Assembly: GCF_000227115.2 (NCBI RefSeq)
Contig: NC_016481.1
Coordinates: 595,041-659,040, forward strand
Direction of reading: 5' to 3'
Length of the DNA stretch: 64,000 bases
DNA from: Naumovozyma dairenensis CBS 421
Lineage: Eukaryota; Ascomycota; Saccharomycetes; Saccharomycetales; Saccharomycetaceae
Under the pieces are notes generated by a model. The model did no database searches, was not told the origin of the DNA, and saw nothing but the letters and a program-made list of their open reading frames with translations. Position numbers and translations under genes: made by a program. Shown here piece by piece: positions 20,486 to 30,820 of the stretch. Each line of letters opens with the position of its first letter. Positions within the stretch are counted from its first letter, which is position 1.

Positions 20486-23400
20486 TTAATTCTGCAGTTC
20501 GGTTATGGCGCTGGTTTCTATCGGAGTAGGTTTACCTTCAGTTTCTTGGTCGTCCTTTCCTTTGTGGTCTGAATTATCAGTTAAAGCACCACTATCAGTC
20601 GGTATAGGGGCAGTTGCGACAGCTTCTATAGCAGCCGTAACCGGTGTAACCACAATTGGGTTACTGGCAGGTTTTATAACTGGTTCGGCAATAACTCCTG
20701 TTGTCGACTCCGTGGTAATTGGCTTTGGAATTGGAATAAATTCACCAGTCTCTTGAAATTTTTTCCATCCTTCCTCTATTCCAGCAACTTGGTCAGGTTT
20801 AAATTGATTATTCCAACCTCTCTTGCTCGACAAGAATTTATTAAAGGCTTCGGACTTTTCCTTAATTGAGGATTCAATTTTCTTGGCATCCGTTGGGAAT
20901 TTATTCAAAGATTTCCTGGAAAAGACATCAAAGGAGCCAGGTTCAACATCTAAATTATACGTTTCCTGATCAATTTTAATTTTCAATTTTGAAGTCGATA
21001 TACCTTCAGGTGATATTTTTTCAATAAACTCATTCTTCTCAGTTTCATTGTCCAAATCTTGTGCGTTCTCTAGTTCAAGATTCAGGTTTTTTTCTAGGAA
21101 TGGAACTTTCAATCCTTCTTGTGGTACACCTTCCGTTGGATGAGGTAATGCATATGAAGTGACATAATATTCCCAAGTTTCCTTTGTTGTTGGTGATGGT
21201 TTCAAAGTTAAATCTTCAACAGCAATATATTGAATACAAACATGGTTTGTATTTTCATTGAACTCAATACGGAACATATTTTCAGTGTTAGTCATATGTG
21301 TACGTGTTTGAAGACGGTAAATTATTTGGTCTCTTGTTGTTGTACTTGAACGTAGACGATCCTTTTCGAATAAAGCCATTATTTCAGATGCCTTACTATC
21401 TGTCAATATAGAATTCGCATGTTTGACTAAGGCTTGGATTACTTTATCAGCTGTATATAACTTGAATGCTTTGTTATTGTATGCTTGACGTAAACTTTCT
21501 TCAAACCATTGATGTTCGATGTCGTTCTTGATTAACCTTTTGGTTAAATTTAGTAATTCCTTATAACTATCTGAGGTTTTGAAATCCAAGCCCATCATGG
21601 TTAGTTGAGTAGATATTAACCCGAGGTCTTTGGCAAATGGAGTAACTTTTCTACTATTAATTTCCCTTGTCACTTTATCATTGATTTGTTTCAATTCAAG
21701 TAATCTTTCATAAATTGTTGTCCAATGACGGAAAAAGACATAAATGTTTGTATTTGCAAACAGGTTAAAAATATGACGGTTTTCAATCAAGCCATGTTCA
21801 GAAGTCTTGTCAATGACGCTACCTAATAACCAAGGTTTCTTCATTTCTTCATCAATCATGTGGTCCTCTTCTTCTTGTTCTTGTTGTTGGCGTTTTAATT
21901 CTTCGTCAAATTCTTCATCCCTTTCATCGTATTCATTGCTATTATTTTCTAATTCGTTGATCACTTTTTCTTTTATCTTCTGGTATTTATATTTACGTAA
22001 AACATCAGCCAATGGGATATCTAATTCCAAACTACGTTTTTTTGCAGACGGTGTAGAGTTTGAAGTTGAAGAGGAGCTGGATGAACCTTTTTCAAATTTT
22101 TCGTCGTTCTTTCCTGACAACTTCTTATCGATTTCACTTGATGGTATAGAGAAAAATAAACCAATGAAGACACGAAGAAAATCTTTTAATCGTTCCTTTT
22201 CTGAATTTGAATAAGTAGAAGTGTGATCGATGAAAACGTTTGCCAAATCTAGGATATCTACTAGTATATCATGATCATTAAATGTGAAATCCAGTTGACT
22301 CTTTGGTTTAGGAGTTAGCCAGTGAATTCGTTTATTATTTTGATCTACTTGAATACTACTAATTTCTGAGATTAATTGTTTCGTAGTTAATAGTTTCTTA
22401 TCGGCTTGTTTGAAGGTCAACCCTAAATGATCTAGAGATTTATAATAGACTTTTTGTTCCAATTCCCTCCATACTTTATTCCATTCTCTTTGGGCACGTC
22501 TCCATTCTTCGTCCTTTTCCTTCAATCTTCTCAAAATGATAGGAACAGCAAAGGCAGGATGTTCATGTAAGGCGTCGATAATTTCAAATCCACGTTCCTT
22601 ATCATAGACTTTCCTAATAACTTTCTTATAAATAGTGGAACTAGTATGACCTAATCCGACGGGTAATTTGAAATTTTTCTTTTCTTCAGCAGTCATATTA
22701 TTAATCTTATTAGCAATAGTTTCTAAAGTTTGAATAGTTCTCAAATTGGATTCAATATGGAAATCGTACTCATGTCTTTCCTCTTCAATCTTGAATAATG
22801 TTTCTTCATATTGATTCTTCCTATGAGCAATGAATCCTGAATCTTCAGATGCCCAAACTGGATGTCCAACCCATTCATCATTCAAGACTTCCCAACACAT
22901 TGCATCTCTACCTGAGCATGGCATGAAAGTATCAGTCTTTGGTAATTTCTTATAACTTGGTCCGTAAGCTTCACAAAGGTCCAGATCTAATTTATGTTTT
23001 TCATGAATAATATTTTCAATTGTGGAAGGGATTTCAGAGTAACCGACAAATGTTTTGAACCAATCGAATAATTCTTTATTGGAACCAATGTAATAATCAA
23101 CTCTCGTGACTAACTCGTTTGTTGATAATAAATCTTGTGAATATAGGTTTAAAACTTTCAAAAATTCCATATAGATTGGTTTACTGGAGATAAATTTCTT
23201 AACTTTTTCGAAAAATGATGTTTCTTCGACTAAAGTGATATTGTTTTCTATAGGTTCAGTTGGTTCAGGAATTATCGGAACAATACTAGGATCTAAATCA
23301 ATTTCTGGTCTAGTTGGGGCTTCTGATATGAGCTGCTGTTGCTGTTGTTGTGCTTGTTGTTGAGCTTGTTGCTGTTGAGATTGTTGTTGATCGAGAGGGA

Positions 23401-25459
23401 ATTGATCTGGGAGGCGGTTGGTTAATGGAGGTTGAGGTTGCTGCTGTTGATATTGGAAATCAGCGGTTTGATTGTTTGGCATAGGTATTACACCACCGGA
23501 AGAGGGAGGAAATCCATCAACTGATCTTAAGTTTGAAATTGGGATGGCTTCAGTATCGGGAGTCATCATTGATGGTAACGCTGTCTGCATTGAAATCCCG
23601 TGGCGGAAATTATTGACCACGGTACCAGCTGCAGGGGTAGTAGTAGCGTTAGCGTTAGTAGCAGTTGGTGGAGAAAAACTACCAATTGGTGGTAAATTTT
23701 GTTGCGGGATTTGATAGAATCCAGAAGGTACTGGTCCATTATTGGAGAAAGGATATAGCTGAGAAGGTTGTTGCTGCTGGGAGATGGATGGAATTCTTGG
23801 TTGTAACTGCTGTAATTGTGGGTGTGCATGTGGTTGCTGCACTGGTTGGTTATTAGCAGGAGTTTCTGGTAAGAATTTCTTGAAATCTTCCAGTAAGTCA
23901 GGGGCATCATTAAATAACACGGTTACTTGTTCGTAAACTTCACTAATTGGTTTTTCTTCCCTCTGGTATGTTTGTAAGATTTCTAAGAAATGTTTGTAAA
24001 TGAATGGTTGATCTGCATATCTTGTTTTAATTTTATTAACGTAGTTTATGGCTTGGCTGAATTCCACTTCTGGGTTTTGATTTTGAGCTTGCATTTGTGC
24101 CTGTGCTTGGGCTTGTGCCTGAGCGTGGGCTTGTACCTGAGCCTGAACCTCTGCTTGAGCTTGAGCATCTGCATCTGCTGGAGTTTGAGCTTGGGTTTGC
24201 TCTTGTAAGTGTGTTTGCGCATGTACTTGTTGAGGTTGGTTAGCAGCATTATTGATTACGTTAGTAGTGTCATTATTTCCTTGAGGTTGAGGTTGTTGAA
24301 GTAGAGGTTGAACGGTTGGTAAAGTAGGGGAAACGTTAGTGTTATCCACATTGGGTAAATTGGTATAAGTTGAAGTACCCATTGGAGTGGTAACTCTTAC
24401 AGGATCGTCAGGATTATCAGAACAATGTATCGTATAACCTTGTGGTAAGAAAGTGTTGAACCCTTGAATTAGGACGGGATAGCCTTTAAATAAAGTTGAT
24501 ACTCTTTCAATGACTCCTGGAGTATCAATTGTTTGAGACTTGAAATCTTTCATTATATCCAAAAATTGGTTATAAATTACAGGCTGAGAATTGAATTGAA
24601 CTTTGACTTGTTCAAGATAAGACAATGCATCTTTGACATTTAAAGGTCTATATTCTGGGTCTTCCTCTGATTGTTGTTGTTGCGGCTGCTGTTGTAGTTG
24701 TGGCTGTTGTGATTGGATTAATTGATGTGGCAAAGACTGTTGTTGTTGTTGTTGTTGAATATTTGGAGGTTGAATGACTGGGGGTTGAGGCTGAATATAT
24801 TGAAATTGAGGAACTGTAGGAGCCACAGGAGGTGGCACCTCATTATTGTTACTAGAAGGCAATGGGTTATCGAAACTAGCAACGGAGAATCCCGCACTAG
24901 CTGAGTTATTTCTTTGAGGATGAGATTGAGAAACATTATTGTTCCGGTTACTCTCGACAATATTGTTGTTAGTTGTTGCTGTTGCTGTAGTAGTTGAAGT
25001 ATTAGCAGCGCGAGCAGCGCGGGCAGGTGAGACAGAAGGATTGTTCATAGGTGATTGATGTGTCTGAACAGAGTGAAGCACTGGCATGTTATTCTTATTG
25101 ATATTGTTAGAATTCGCCGGAAAGATAGAAGGTGTTGTTGCTGTAATGGAAGCTGGCGTGGCGCCATTATTGTTATTGTTGCTATTCTTATTATGCTTAT
25201 TATCACTATTATTGTCACTTATGTTGTTGCTTGAGTTATTAGTATTGCTAACAACATGAGCGAAGCTTTGAGAATTTATGCTTGGCAATGTAATTTGTTC
25301 GTTACGATTGGAAGCGCTGTCTTGTATTTCCTTGTCAGACGAGGCAGACCCTGGTAATCCTCTTTTTTCTGTTGAATTATTACTACGATTATTATTTCTA
25401 TCAACATTAGCACTACCAGTGTTATCTTGGGTGGAAGGGTTATTCCAAATACCAGACAT
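20486..25459 (-). CDS. SIN3: Histone deacetylase co-repressor scaffold Sin3
   Basis: Scaffold of the Rpd3L and Rpd3S complexes; paired amphipathic helix (PAH) domains bind repressors such as Ume6 and the HID binds Rpd3. PAH1 lies at about residues 270-345, PAH2 at about 466-535 and PAH3 at about 748-812. The HDAC-interacting domain follows (RDAMCWEVLNDEWVGHPVWASEDSGF region, about 830-960). Linkers are low complexity: Asn/Ser runs in the first 200 residues, several Gln tracts, and a QA-dipeptide stretch (about 425-460) just before PAH2. Length 1657 versus 1536 in S. cerevisiae, the difference being mostly in those tracts. Divergent from RPB11, as in YOL004W/YOL005C. Confidence 0.98.
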   Translation of the reverse strand: MSGIWNNPSTQDNTGSANVDRNNNRSNNSTEKRGLPGSASSDKEIQDSASNRNEQITLPSINSQSFAHVVSNTNNSSNNISDNNSDNKHNKNSNNNNNGATPASITATTPSIFPANSNNINKNNMPVLHSVQTHQSPMNNPSVSPARAARAANTSTTTATATTNNNIVESNRNNNVSQSHPQRNNSASAGFSVASFDNPLPSSNNNEVPPPVAPTVPQFQYIQPQPPVIQPPNIQQQQQQQSLPHQLIQSQQPQLQQQPQQQQSEEDPEYRPLNVKDALSYLEQVKVQFNSQPVIYNQFLDIMKDFKSQTIDTPGVIERVSTLFKGYPVLIQGFNTFLPQGYTIHCSDNPDDPVRVTTPMGTSTYTNLPNVDNTNVSPTLPTVQPLLQQPQPQGNNDTTNVINNAANQPQQVHAQTHLQEQTQAQTPADADAQAQAEVQAQVQAHAQAQAQAQAQMQAQNQNPEVEFSQAINYVNKIKTRYADQPFIYKHFLEILQTYQREEKPISEVYEQVTVLFNDAPDLLEDFKKFLPETPANNQPVQQPHAHPQLQQLQPRIPSISQQQQPSQLYPFSNNGPVPSGFYQIPQQNLPPIGSFSPPTATNANATTTPAAGTVVNNFRHGISMQTALPSMMTPDTEAIPISNLRSVDGFPPSSGGVIPMPNNQTADFQYQQQQPQPPLTNRLPDQFPLDQQQSQQQQAQQQAQQQQQQLISEAPTRPEIDLDPSIVPIIPEPTEPIENNITLVEETSFFEKVKKFISSKPIYMEFLKVLNLYSQDLLSTNELVTRVDYYIGSNKELFDWFKTFVGYSEIPSTIENIIHEKHKLDLDLCEAYGPSYKKLPKTDTFMPCSGRDAMCWEVLNDEWVGHPVWASEDSGFIAHRKNQYEETLFKIEEERHEYDFHIESNLRTIQTLETIANKINNMTAEEKKNFKLPVGLGHTSSTIYKKVIRKVYDKERGFEIIDALHEHPAFAVPIILRRLKEKDEEWRRAQREWNKVWRELEQKVYYKSLDHLGLTFKQADKKLLTTKQLISEISSIQVDQNNKRIHWLTPKPKSQLDFTFNDHDILVDILDLANVFIDHTSTYSNSEKERLKDFLRVFIGLFFSIPSSEIDKKLSGKNDEKFEKGSSSSSSTSNSTPSAKKRSLELDIPLADVLRKYKYQKIKEKVINELENNSNEYDERDEEFDEELKRQQQEQEEEDHMIDEEMKKPWLLGSVIDKTSEHGLIENRHIFNLFANTNIYVFFRHWTTIYERLLELKQINDKVTREINSRKVTPFAKDLGLISTQLTMMGLDFKTSDSYKELLNLTKRLIKNDIEHQWFEESLRQAYNNKAFKLYTADKVIQALVKHANSILTDSKASEIMALFEKDRLRSSTTTRDQIIYRLQTRTHMTNTENMFRIEFNENTNHVCIQYIAVEDLTLKPSPTTKETWEYYVTSYALPHPTEGVPQEGLKVPFLEKNLNLELENAQDLDNETEKNEFIEKISPEGISTSKLKIKIDQETYNLDVEPGSFDVFSRKSLNKFPTDAKKIESSIKEKSEAFNKFLSSKRGWNNQFKPDQVAGIEEGWKKFQETGEFIPIPKPITTESTTGVIAEPVIKPASNPIVVTPVTAAIEAVATAPIPTDSGALTDNSDHKGKDDQETEGKPTPIETSAITELQN

Positions 25460-25874
25460 TATGTTCAGCTTATTTTCTTTGCTTTGCTCTTTCTCCTAGT
25501 TTGTCAAAACTTATTGATCGATTACTTGATTCGTTTTAAGCGCTAAGAAAAAAGCACGCTCTAAATGGGTAATGAATAAGACCGAAGACAGTTCAATGGC
25601 AATATATATATGTCTAGCGAAGCCGTTGCTTTTCAATTTAATCTGGTGTATTTTTTCGATGAATTCGTATTGTCAGAGTGACACATGAGATAAAGTGAAG
25701 TGAAGTGAATGAACTAAGAAGACACTTTATTTTACTGTAAATTAAATTTAATTTCAATTTTTGTTTATACGTACAAATGGGATGAAAAGAAATATACCGT
25801 CAAGACAACCTTACAACTCGGTGGGAATACCTTACGGACCCTCCTTCGCGGTGTAGCGGTGACAATTAAGCGGG

Positions 25875-25948
25875 TTACCCGTCTACCTTAAGATTTTATT
25901 TTCAACTGGAGGGGGGAGGGAGAAGGTACCCTTTACTGTGTTACCCGG
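25875..25948 (+). promoter_or_regulatory. Two Reb1-type sites in the SIN3/RPB11 divergent promoter
   Basis: TTACCCG at 25875-25881 (inside CGGGTTACCCG) and TTACCCGG at 25941-25948 match the Reb1 core. They lie within the 782-bp spacer shared by SIN3 and RPB11, which also contains a G-rich patch (GGAGGGGGGAGGG near 25907). Reb1 sites commonly set nucleosome-free promoters. No gene is seen in the spacer. Confidence 0.6.
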
Positions 25949-26241
25949 ACAAGCAACTTTTACTTTTAATAGTATCCACATTATATTTCACGGATACTTT
26001 CAGAATGACTGGAAGCCCAGATAGAAACTTTTTTCTAGTTTTCCAAGGTTTTTTTATCCACGTGCCGAGTTTCTTTATTTTGCAGTTGAAAGCTAAATGA
26101 AATAGCTGACTTTTCCACTATAATATGAAAATCACTTAAAAAAGTATAATACATACAAGTTCCAATGCAACAAAAAGAACCATATAGTCACTGAAGGCCA
26201 CTAACAAAGCCTGAAAACCGCACATATAATATTACCACACA

Positions 26242-26610
26242 ATGAATGCTCCAGATAGATTTGAATTATTTCTTCTAGGAGAAGGGGAATCAAAATTAAC
26301 AATAGATCCAGATACCAAAGCACCAAACGCAGTAGTAATAACTTTCCAAAAGGAGGATCATACTTTAGGTAACTTAATCAGATCAGAATTATTAAATGAT
26401 GGGAAAGTCTTATTTGCAGCTTATAAAGTGGAACATCCATTTTTCGCAAATTTTAAATTAAGAATTCAAACTGTGGAAGGATATGATCCAAAATTAGCTT
26501 TGAAAAACGCTTGTAATAATATTATTAACAAATTGGGCATATTGAAAACAAATTTCGAAACTGAATGGAATTTACAAACTTTGGCGTCTGATGAAAATTT
26601 CGGTATATAG
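26242..26610 (+). CDS. RPB11: RNA polymerase II subunit Rpb11
   Basis: Alpha-like subunit that dimerises with Rpb3 at the start of Pol II assembly. The 122 residues match the full family length (120 in S. cerevisiae): [19 protein letters not shown] at the start, the conserved [17 protein letters not shown] alpha motif (about 36-52) and [13 protein letters not shown] (about 64-76). Order SIN3-RPB11 is as in S. cerevisiae YOL004W-YOL005C. Confidence 0.99.
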   Translation: MNAPDRFELFLLGEGESKLTIDPDTKAPNAVVITFQKEDHTLGNLIRSELLNDGKVLFAAYKVEHPFFANFKLRIQTVEGYDPKLALKNACNNIINKLGILKTNFETEWNLQTLASDENFGI

Positions 26611-26910
26611 AATAATGGCAAAAAACAAATTGGGTACCAAACTTATATAGTGTTGTTAAAATTAATAAACTGTAATTTTTATTCGCATATATTTGTAATA
26701 TATTGAACTAAGAGATAATCATTCGTAGACGTAAATAAATAAATATGCTATTATGATTATTATTTTTTCTTTATATTTGCGTTATAAAACTAATGCATAT
26801 AGACTAAAACTAGTATGCTCATCGGGCATACATATCTATACCAGTAATATGTATGTATATATATATTTTGAATGCATGTTTCATTCTTTCCAGGTTTCCA
26901 GGTTTTTTCT

Positions 26911-29163
26911 TTATGTTTGACCTAAGGTGAGTATGGAAGATTTTTGCTTCAAACCTTCCTTTATTAAATATAGTTTTTCCATAAAATTACATCCTGGATT
27001 ATTAGGTATTCCACCATTTTTCAATACTTCCACCAATGGATACGTCAAACTTGCATGATCTGGAGAAATATATGTAACTAATTTGCCACCTTCCGATATG
27101 GCGAATTTATGATGATCTTTAAAATTAAATTGGAATGTACCATCACTTAATTCAAACATTACGAATTGTTTATATCTTGTATACCTTCTTAAAAAAACAT
27201 CATCTTTATGATATTCTTCTCTAACAAATGTAGAAACTCGACTTAAATTTGCTGACATATATTTAGCGAAAAATTCAACAATCTCTAAATGTCTTGAAAG
27301 TTCTCTTGGTCTATCTGCTAAAAGATAATGACCTGCCACCCAACCTTCTCTATCGTCATAACTAATATACCAGAATTCTTCTGCATCAGCTAATCGGAGA
27401 ACAGTAGTACCATTATTAAACAAAACACCAATATCCTCGGTGGATAATTGATATGAAAATCCATGTTTATTTGAATAATCTACCCATTTAGTAACCACTA
27501 TAGGATGTTTAATCTTAGGTAATCTAAGTTTCGGTAATCCACCCATTTTCTTTTGTGCTTCAGCTTCAAGAATACCATTCATTGCCAATAAACATTCACT
27601 TGATAAAATTCTTAATGAAATTTCAGATTTAATTACATTGGATAACATTGGTTGTAAACTGTTTTTCATATTACTTTGTTGTGCTCTACGAATTCTTGCC
27701 TCACGCGCAAGATTGTTCAATTTCCTTTGTGCCTCTAGATCAATAACCTCTTTATATTTATTCTTCGTCCCACCAGGGGATAAAGCATGTGGGAGTATTG
27801 TCCTATAATCAAATGGTTTATTACTAGAAGATGCAGTATTCGTTGCATTGGCTGATGGTCCATTATTTGATTCTGTCTTACTAGAAGAAACATTTGATGT
27901 CCCTTCAATATTAGTACCATTATCATCGTTTCCTGTAACGGAGGAAATTTTATTACTACTGCTTGTTCTACGCTTATTCCCACTCTCAATTAAACCACAA
28001 TTAGCCATACAATTTTTGAAATTTATAAATGATTCTTCTAATGTTAATTCTTCTTCATAGTTTGGAACTGTATCCATAACGTCAGGACTGATTCTAGCTG
28101 GGAAAACCCCTCTAAACCAAACATCATCAATTATATCTATTATGGTAGGCCTTTGTAATGGATTTAATGATAAAATGTCATGAATTAATATTTCTGCTTC
28201 TTTGGAAACATATTTATCCTTTGGATAACCATATTTACAAAGTTTTATTCTTTCATATATAACATTAACATCTTTAGCTTGAAATGGGGGTTTACCGACT
28301 AACAATGCATAAATCATAACCCCAATTGACCATATATCAACTTCAAAGGAATGACCTGAATGTTTACCCATTAAAACTTCTGGAGCAATATAATTTGGAG
28401 TACCACAAACGGTATATTTTCTTTCACGATCATTAGCCAATACAGCAGCTAATCCAAAATCACCTACTTTTAGATTATAATCTTTATCAAAGAAAATATT
28501 TCCTAACTTTAAATCTCTATGAATAATTCGTCTTGAATGCAAATATTTAATGGCACCACATATTTGAGTTGTGAAAAATCTAACTTCAGGTTCAGTTAAA
28601 CTTTTCCTTTTTTTTAAAAGATCCATTAAAGAACCATTGGGACAAATTTCCAATAAGATATAAACGTTTGCATCATCTTCAAAACAATCAATAAATTGAA
28701 CAATATTCGAATGTTTCATACTCTTATGGATTTGAATTTCTGATAATAATTTTCTCTTAGTCTTTTCAGATTTAATAGATATTTTAGCCACTGTCTTAGC
28801 GGCAAAAATTTTCCCACTTTCATCTTTTATTTGGAAGCAACGTGCAAATCCACCTTCTCCAAGGAAATGTTCTCTACGGTAGTCTCTGCCTCTTGTCTTA
28901 ATTAATGATGGCGGTGTCTTACATAAGGATGAGAGTTTTTCCTTTTTCTTCTTTGGTTGAGGTTGTTCTGTCATAACTCTCTTATGCTTGTTATTGGCAT
29001 TAATTTCTGGTGATGGATCATTATTTTCTTTGTCGTCTGGATTATTATGTTGTGAATAAATTGGTGTATTTGGTTTCAAAGCATTTTTGACAGGAGTATT
29101 AACAGCTCTAGAACGGGTATTTACTTGCTTGTCATTAATTGTTTGTAATGGTGCTAATGACAT
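26911..29163 (-). CDS. CDC5: Polo-like kinase Cdc5
   Basis: Essential mitotic kinase for mitotic exit, cohesin cleavage, spindle pole and cytokinesis steps. Ser/Thr kinase domain at about residues 95-352 with GEGGFARCF, catalytic HRDLKLGN near 211, DFG and activation loop TVCGTPNYIAPE. Two C-terminal polo boxes follow (about 552-635 and 655-735); PB1 has the TKWVDYSNKHGF tryptophan and PB2 the DHHK pincer near 683, so phosphopeptide binding looks intact. Length 750 versus 705, the extra being in the N-terminus and the linker (about 400-460, Ser/Asn-rich). In S. cerevisiae this gene is YMR001C beside CEN13; here it lies between RPB11 and TOP1. Upstream Mcm1 site suggests G2/M expression. Confidence 0.98.
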   Translation of the reverse strand: MSLAPLQTINDKQVNTRSRAVNTPVKNALKPNTPIYSQHNNPDDKENNDPSPEINANNKHKRVMTEQPQPKKKKEKLSSLCKTPPSLIKTRGRDYRREHFLGEGGFARCFQIKDESGKIFAAKTVAKISIKSEKTKRKLLSEIQIHKSMKHSNIVQFIDCFEDDANVYILLEICPNGSLMDLLKKRKSLTEPEVRFFTTQICGAIKYLHSRRIIHRDLKLGNIFFDKDYNLKVGDFGLAAVLANDRERKYTVCGTPNYIAPEVLMGKHSGHSFEVDIWSIGVMIYALLVGKPPFQAKDVNVIYERIKLCKYGYPKDKYVSKEAEILIHDILSLNPLQRPTIIDIIDDVWFRGVFPARISPDVMDTVPNYEEELTLEESFINFKNCMANCGLIESGNKRRTSSSNKISSVTGNDDNGTNIEGTSNVSSSKTESNNGPSANATNTASSSNKPFDYRTILPHALSPGGTKNKYKEVIDLEAQRKLNNLAREARIRRAQQSNMKNSLQPMLSNVIKSEISLRILSSECLLAMNGILEAEAQKKMGGLPKLRLPKIKHPIVVTKWVDYSNKHGFSYQLSTEDIGVLFNNGTTVLRLADAEEFWYISYDDREGWVAGHYLLADRPRELSRHLEIVEFFAKYMSANLSRVSTFVREEYHKDDVFLRRYTRYKQFVMFELSDGTFQFNFKDHHKFAISEGGKLVTYISPDHASLTYPLVEVLKNGGIPNNPGCNFMEKLYLIKEGLKQKSSILTLGQT

Positions 29164-30820
29164 TGTTTTTTGATCTTATTGAGGTATTGTTGTTTCGTTT
29201 CCTGAAAGTATTTCTTTTTTATTGCCTTGTCTGTTTAGTAATGAATATAAGAAAGATTAGTGTCTTTGAAAATGCAGAAGTGATGGAATGTGAATATGGA
29301 GGATATTTCCTTGAATTGATAAAGAAAAGAGTAGGTTAGATTAAATGATGACAGGACCAATCCCAATTTAGTAAAATACCTGGGATATGAATATTTTTTG
29401 GGAAGAAAAATATACTCGATATTATTTATATTCTAAATGTAAAATGAAACAAACAATTGAGATAAAATCGATCAATCAAGTAATTTTAGGGAGATATAGT
29501 TAGAAAATGAAACATCAATTATCAAAAGGAAGATGAAGGTTTTGTGATTTATTTCTGAATCTTTCAATTTGCCAGGATATTTTTTTTCCTCTTTTACAAT
29601 TTCATTTTTGTTGTCATTTCCTATTTAGGAAATATTCGTTGACGGCGATGTTTTTGATTGCCTCCCTAACAAAACCACCGGGAAATTTATCCTGCACCCT
29701 GAGTAAGGGCGTTGGAGCTTGGCACATCAGGGCTTGTTTCAATTTTACCCTAAGTAAGTACATCCGAAACGGGTACGTACATTTAGCCGCCCATGGGGCT
29801 CTTCTTAGACATCATCATCGAAAAGTAAAGTTATTGACACATGGAAAATCACAAATAGACTATGCAGTTCAAATGCTACTTTTTTCCTAATCAATAAAGA
29901 AGGCTTGGAATAGAAATTATTTTCCTTAACAGATTAACTGTTTGTAGTTTTCTTGGATTATCAAAATCGAGCAACTATTGATTCTGTAAGTCATAACATC
30001 TTGTATATAGAGTGTGTAATAAATGAAAACATGAGAACACATTCATGGTTTTGAGTGTACCAACTAAACTCTTGGCCTTTTATGAAATAAGAACCTTTAG
30101 CATAGCAGTAGTACCTTCCCTTTTTATCATCAACTTTCAATACGTAAAGAAAGCAGCGTCAATATCGTTAACGGTGTATACCTCCATTGTTATTTTATTC
30201 ACATATAACTATGGGGTACTTCTGACCCTTTTTCAACAGATATTATACATTCTGAGCAGCTTGAGAGCATAAACCCTGATCCTTAAGGTAAAAAGGGGAA
30301 TTATTTAAGCTAACATAGACGACAATATATCTACTGTATCACAACCGGCTTTCTCCCAATCTCTCAATAAAAAACCCCGAAATCACGAACACCTGGCATA
30401 ATGAGGATTTACGCGTTTTTGTCGATTATTTTTTTTTTTATTTTGCCCTTTCCAAATTTTTTGAAACTGGAAAAAGTACAAACAGATACAAAAAAACCTC
30501 TTCATGGTCATCTCGAGAGGAAGACACGGTATGCGTAAGGGATCTTAATGTTCTGATGGGCTAGGAAACTTATATTCGATAAAGGTGAGCCGTTTTCCAA
30601 TCTGAGATTATCAAATTAGAAAGCCGTTTATTGTATACCTTACATACATATACGTACGTAAGTATAATATCTGGTTTAGCAGCTTAAAGAGATCTACGAT
30701 CCTTATACATATAAAATTTGCTATCTCAATTCAGTACGGAATATACGACATACTATTGTGCCTGACTTTTCATAATAATTATAAAGAAAAGGATATATTA
30801 TTATTAATATTATTGTTAGT
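29164..30820. other. 1.66-kb divergent spacer CDC5-TOP1
   Basis: Shared upstream region. Three short plus-strand frames (29139-29339, 29639-29890, 30045-30272) lack family resemblance and are not called. Motifs: the Mcm1 palindrome at 29617-29632; a near-duplicated ACCCTGAGTAAG/ACCCTAAGTAAG pair about 50 bp apart near 29697 and 29747; and an MCB ACGCGT at 30411-30416, about 405 bp before TOP1. Confidence 0.55.
29617..29632. promoter_or_regulatory. Mcm1-type palindrome upstream of CDC5
   Basis: TTTCCTATTTAGGAAA is a near-perfect palindromic MADS-box (P-box) site, about 455 bp before the CDC5 ATG. CDC5 belongs to the CLB2 cluster driven by Mcm1-Fkh2-Ndd1 in S. cerevisiae. I do not see a clear adjoining forkhead site. 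Confidence 0.75.

Noticed and set aside
30045..30272. 75-codon hydrophobic frame between CDC5 and TOP1
   Set aside because: No recognised family and no supporting context; AT-rich sequence yields such hydrophobic frames by chance.
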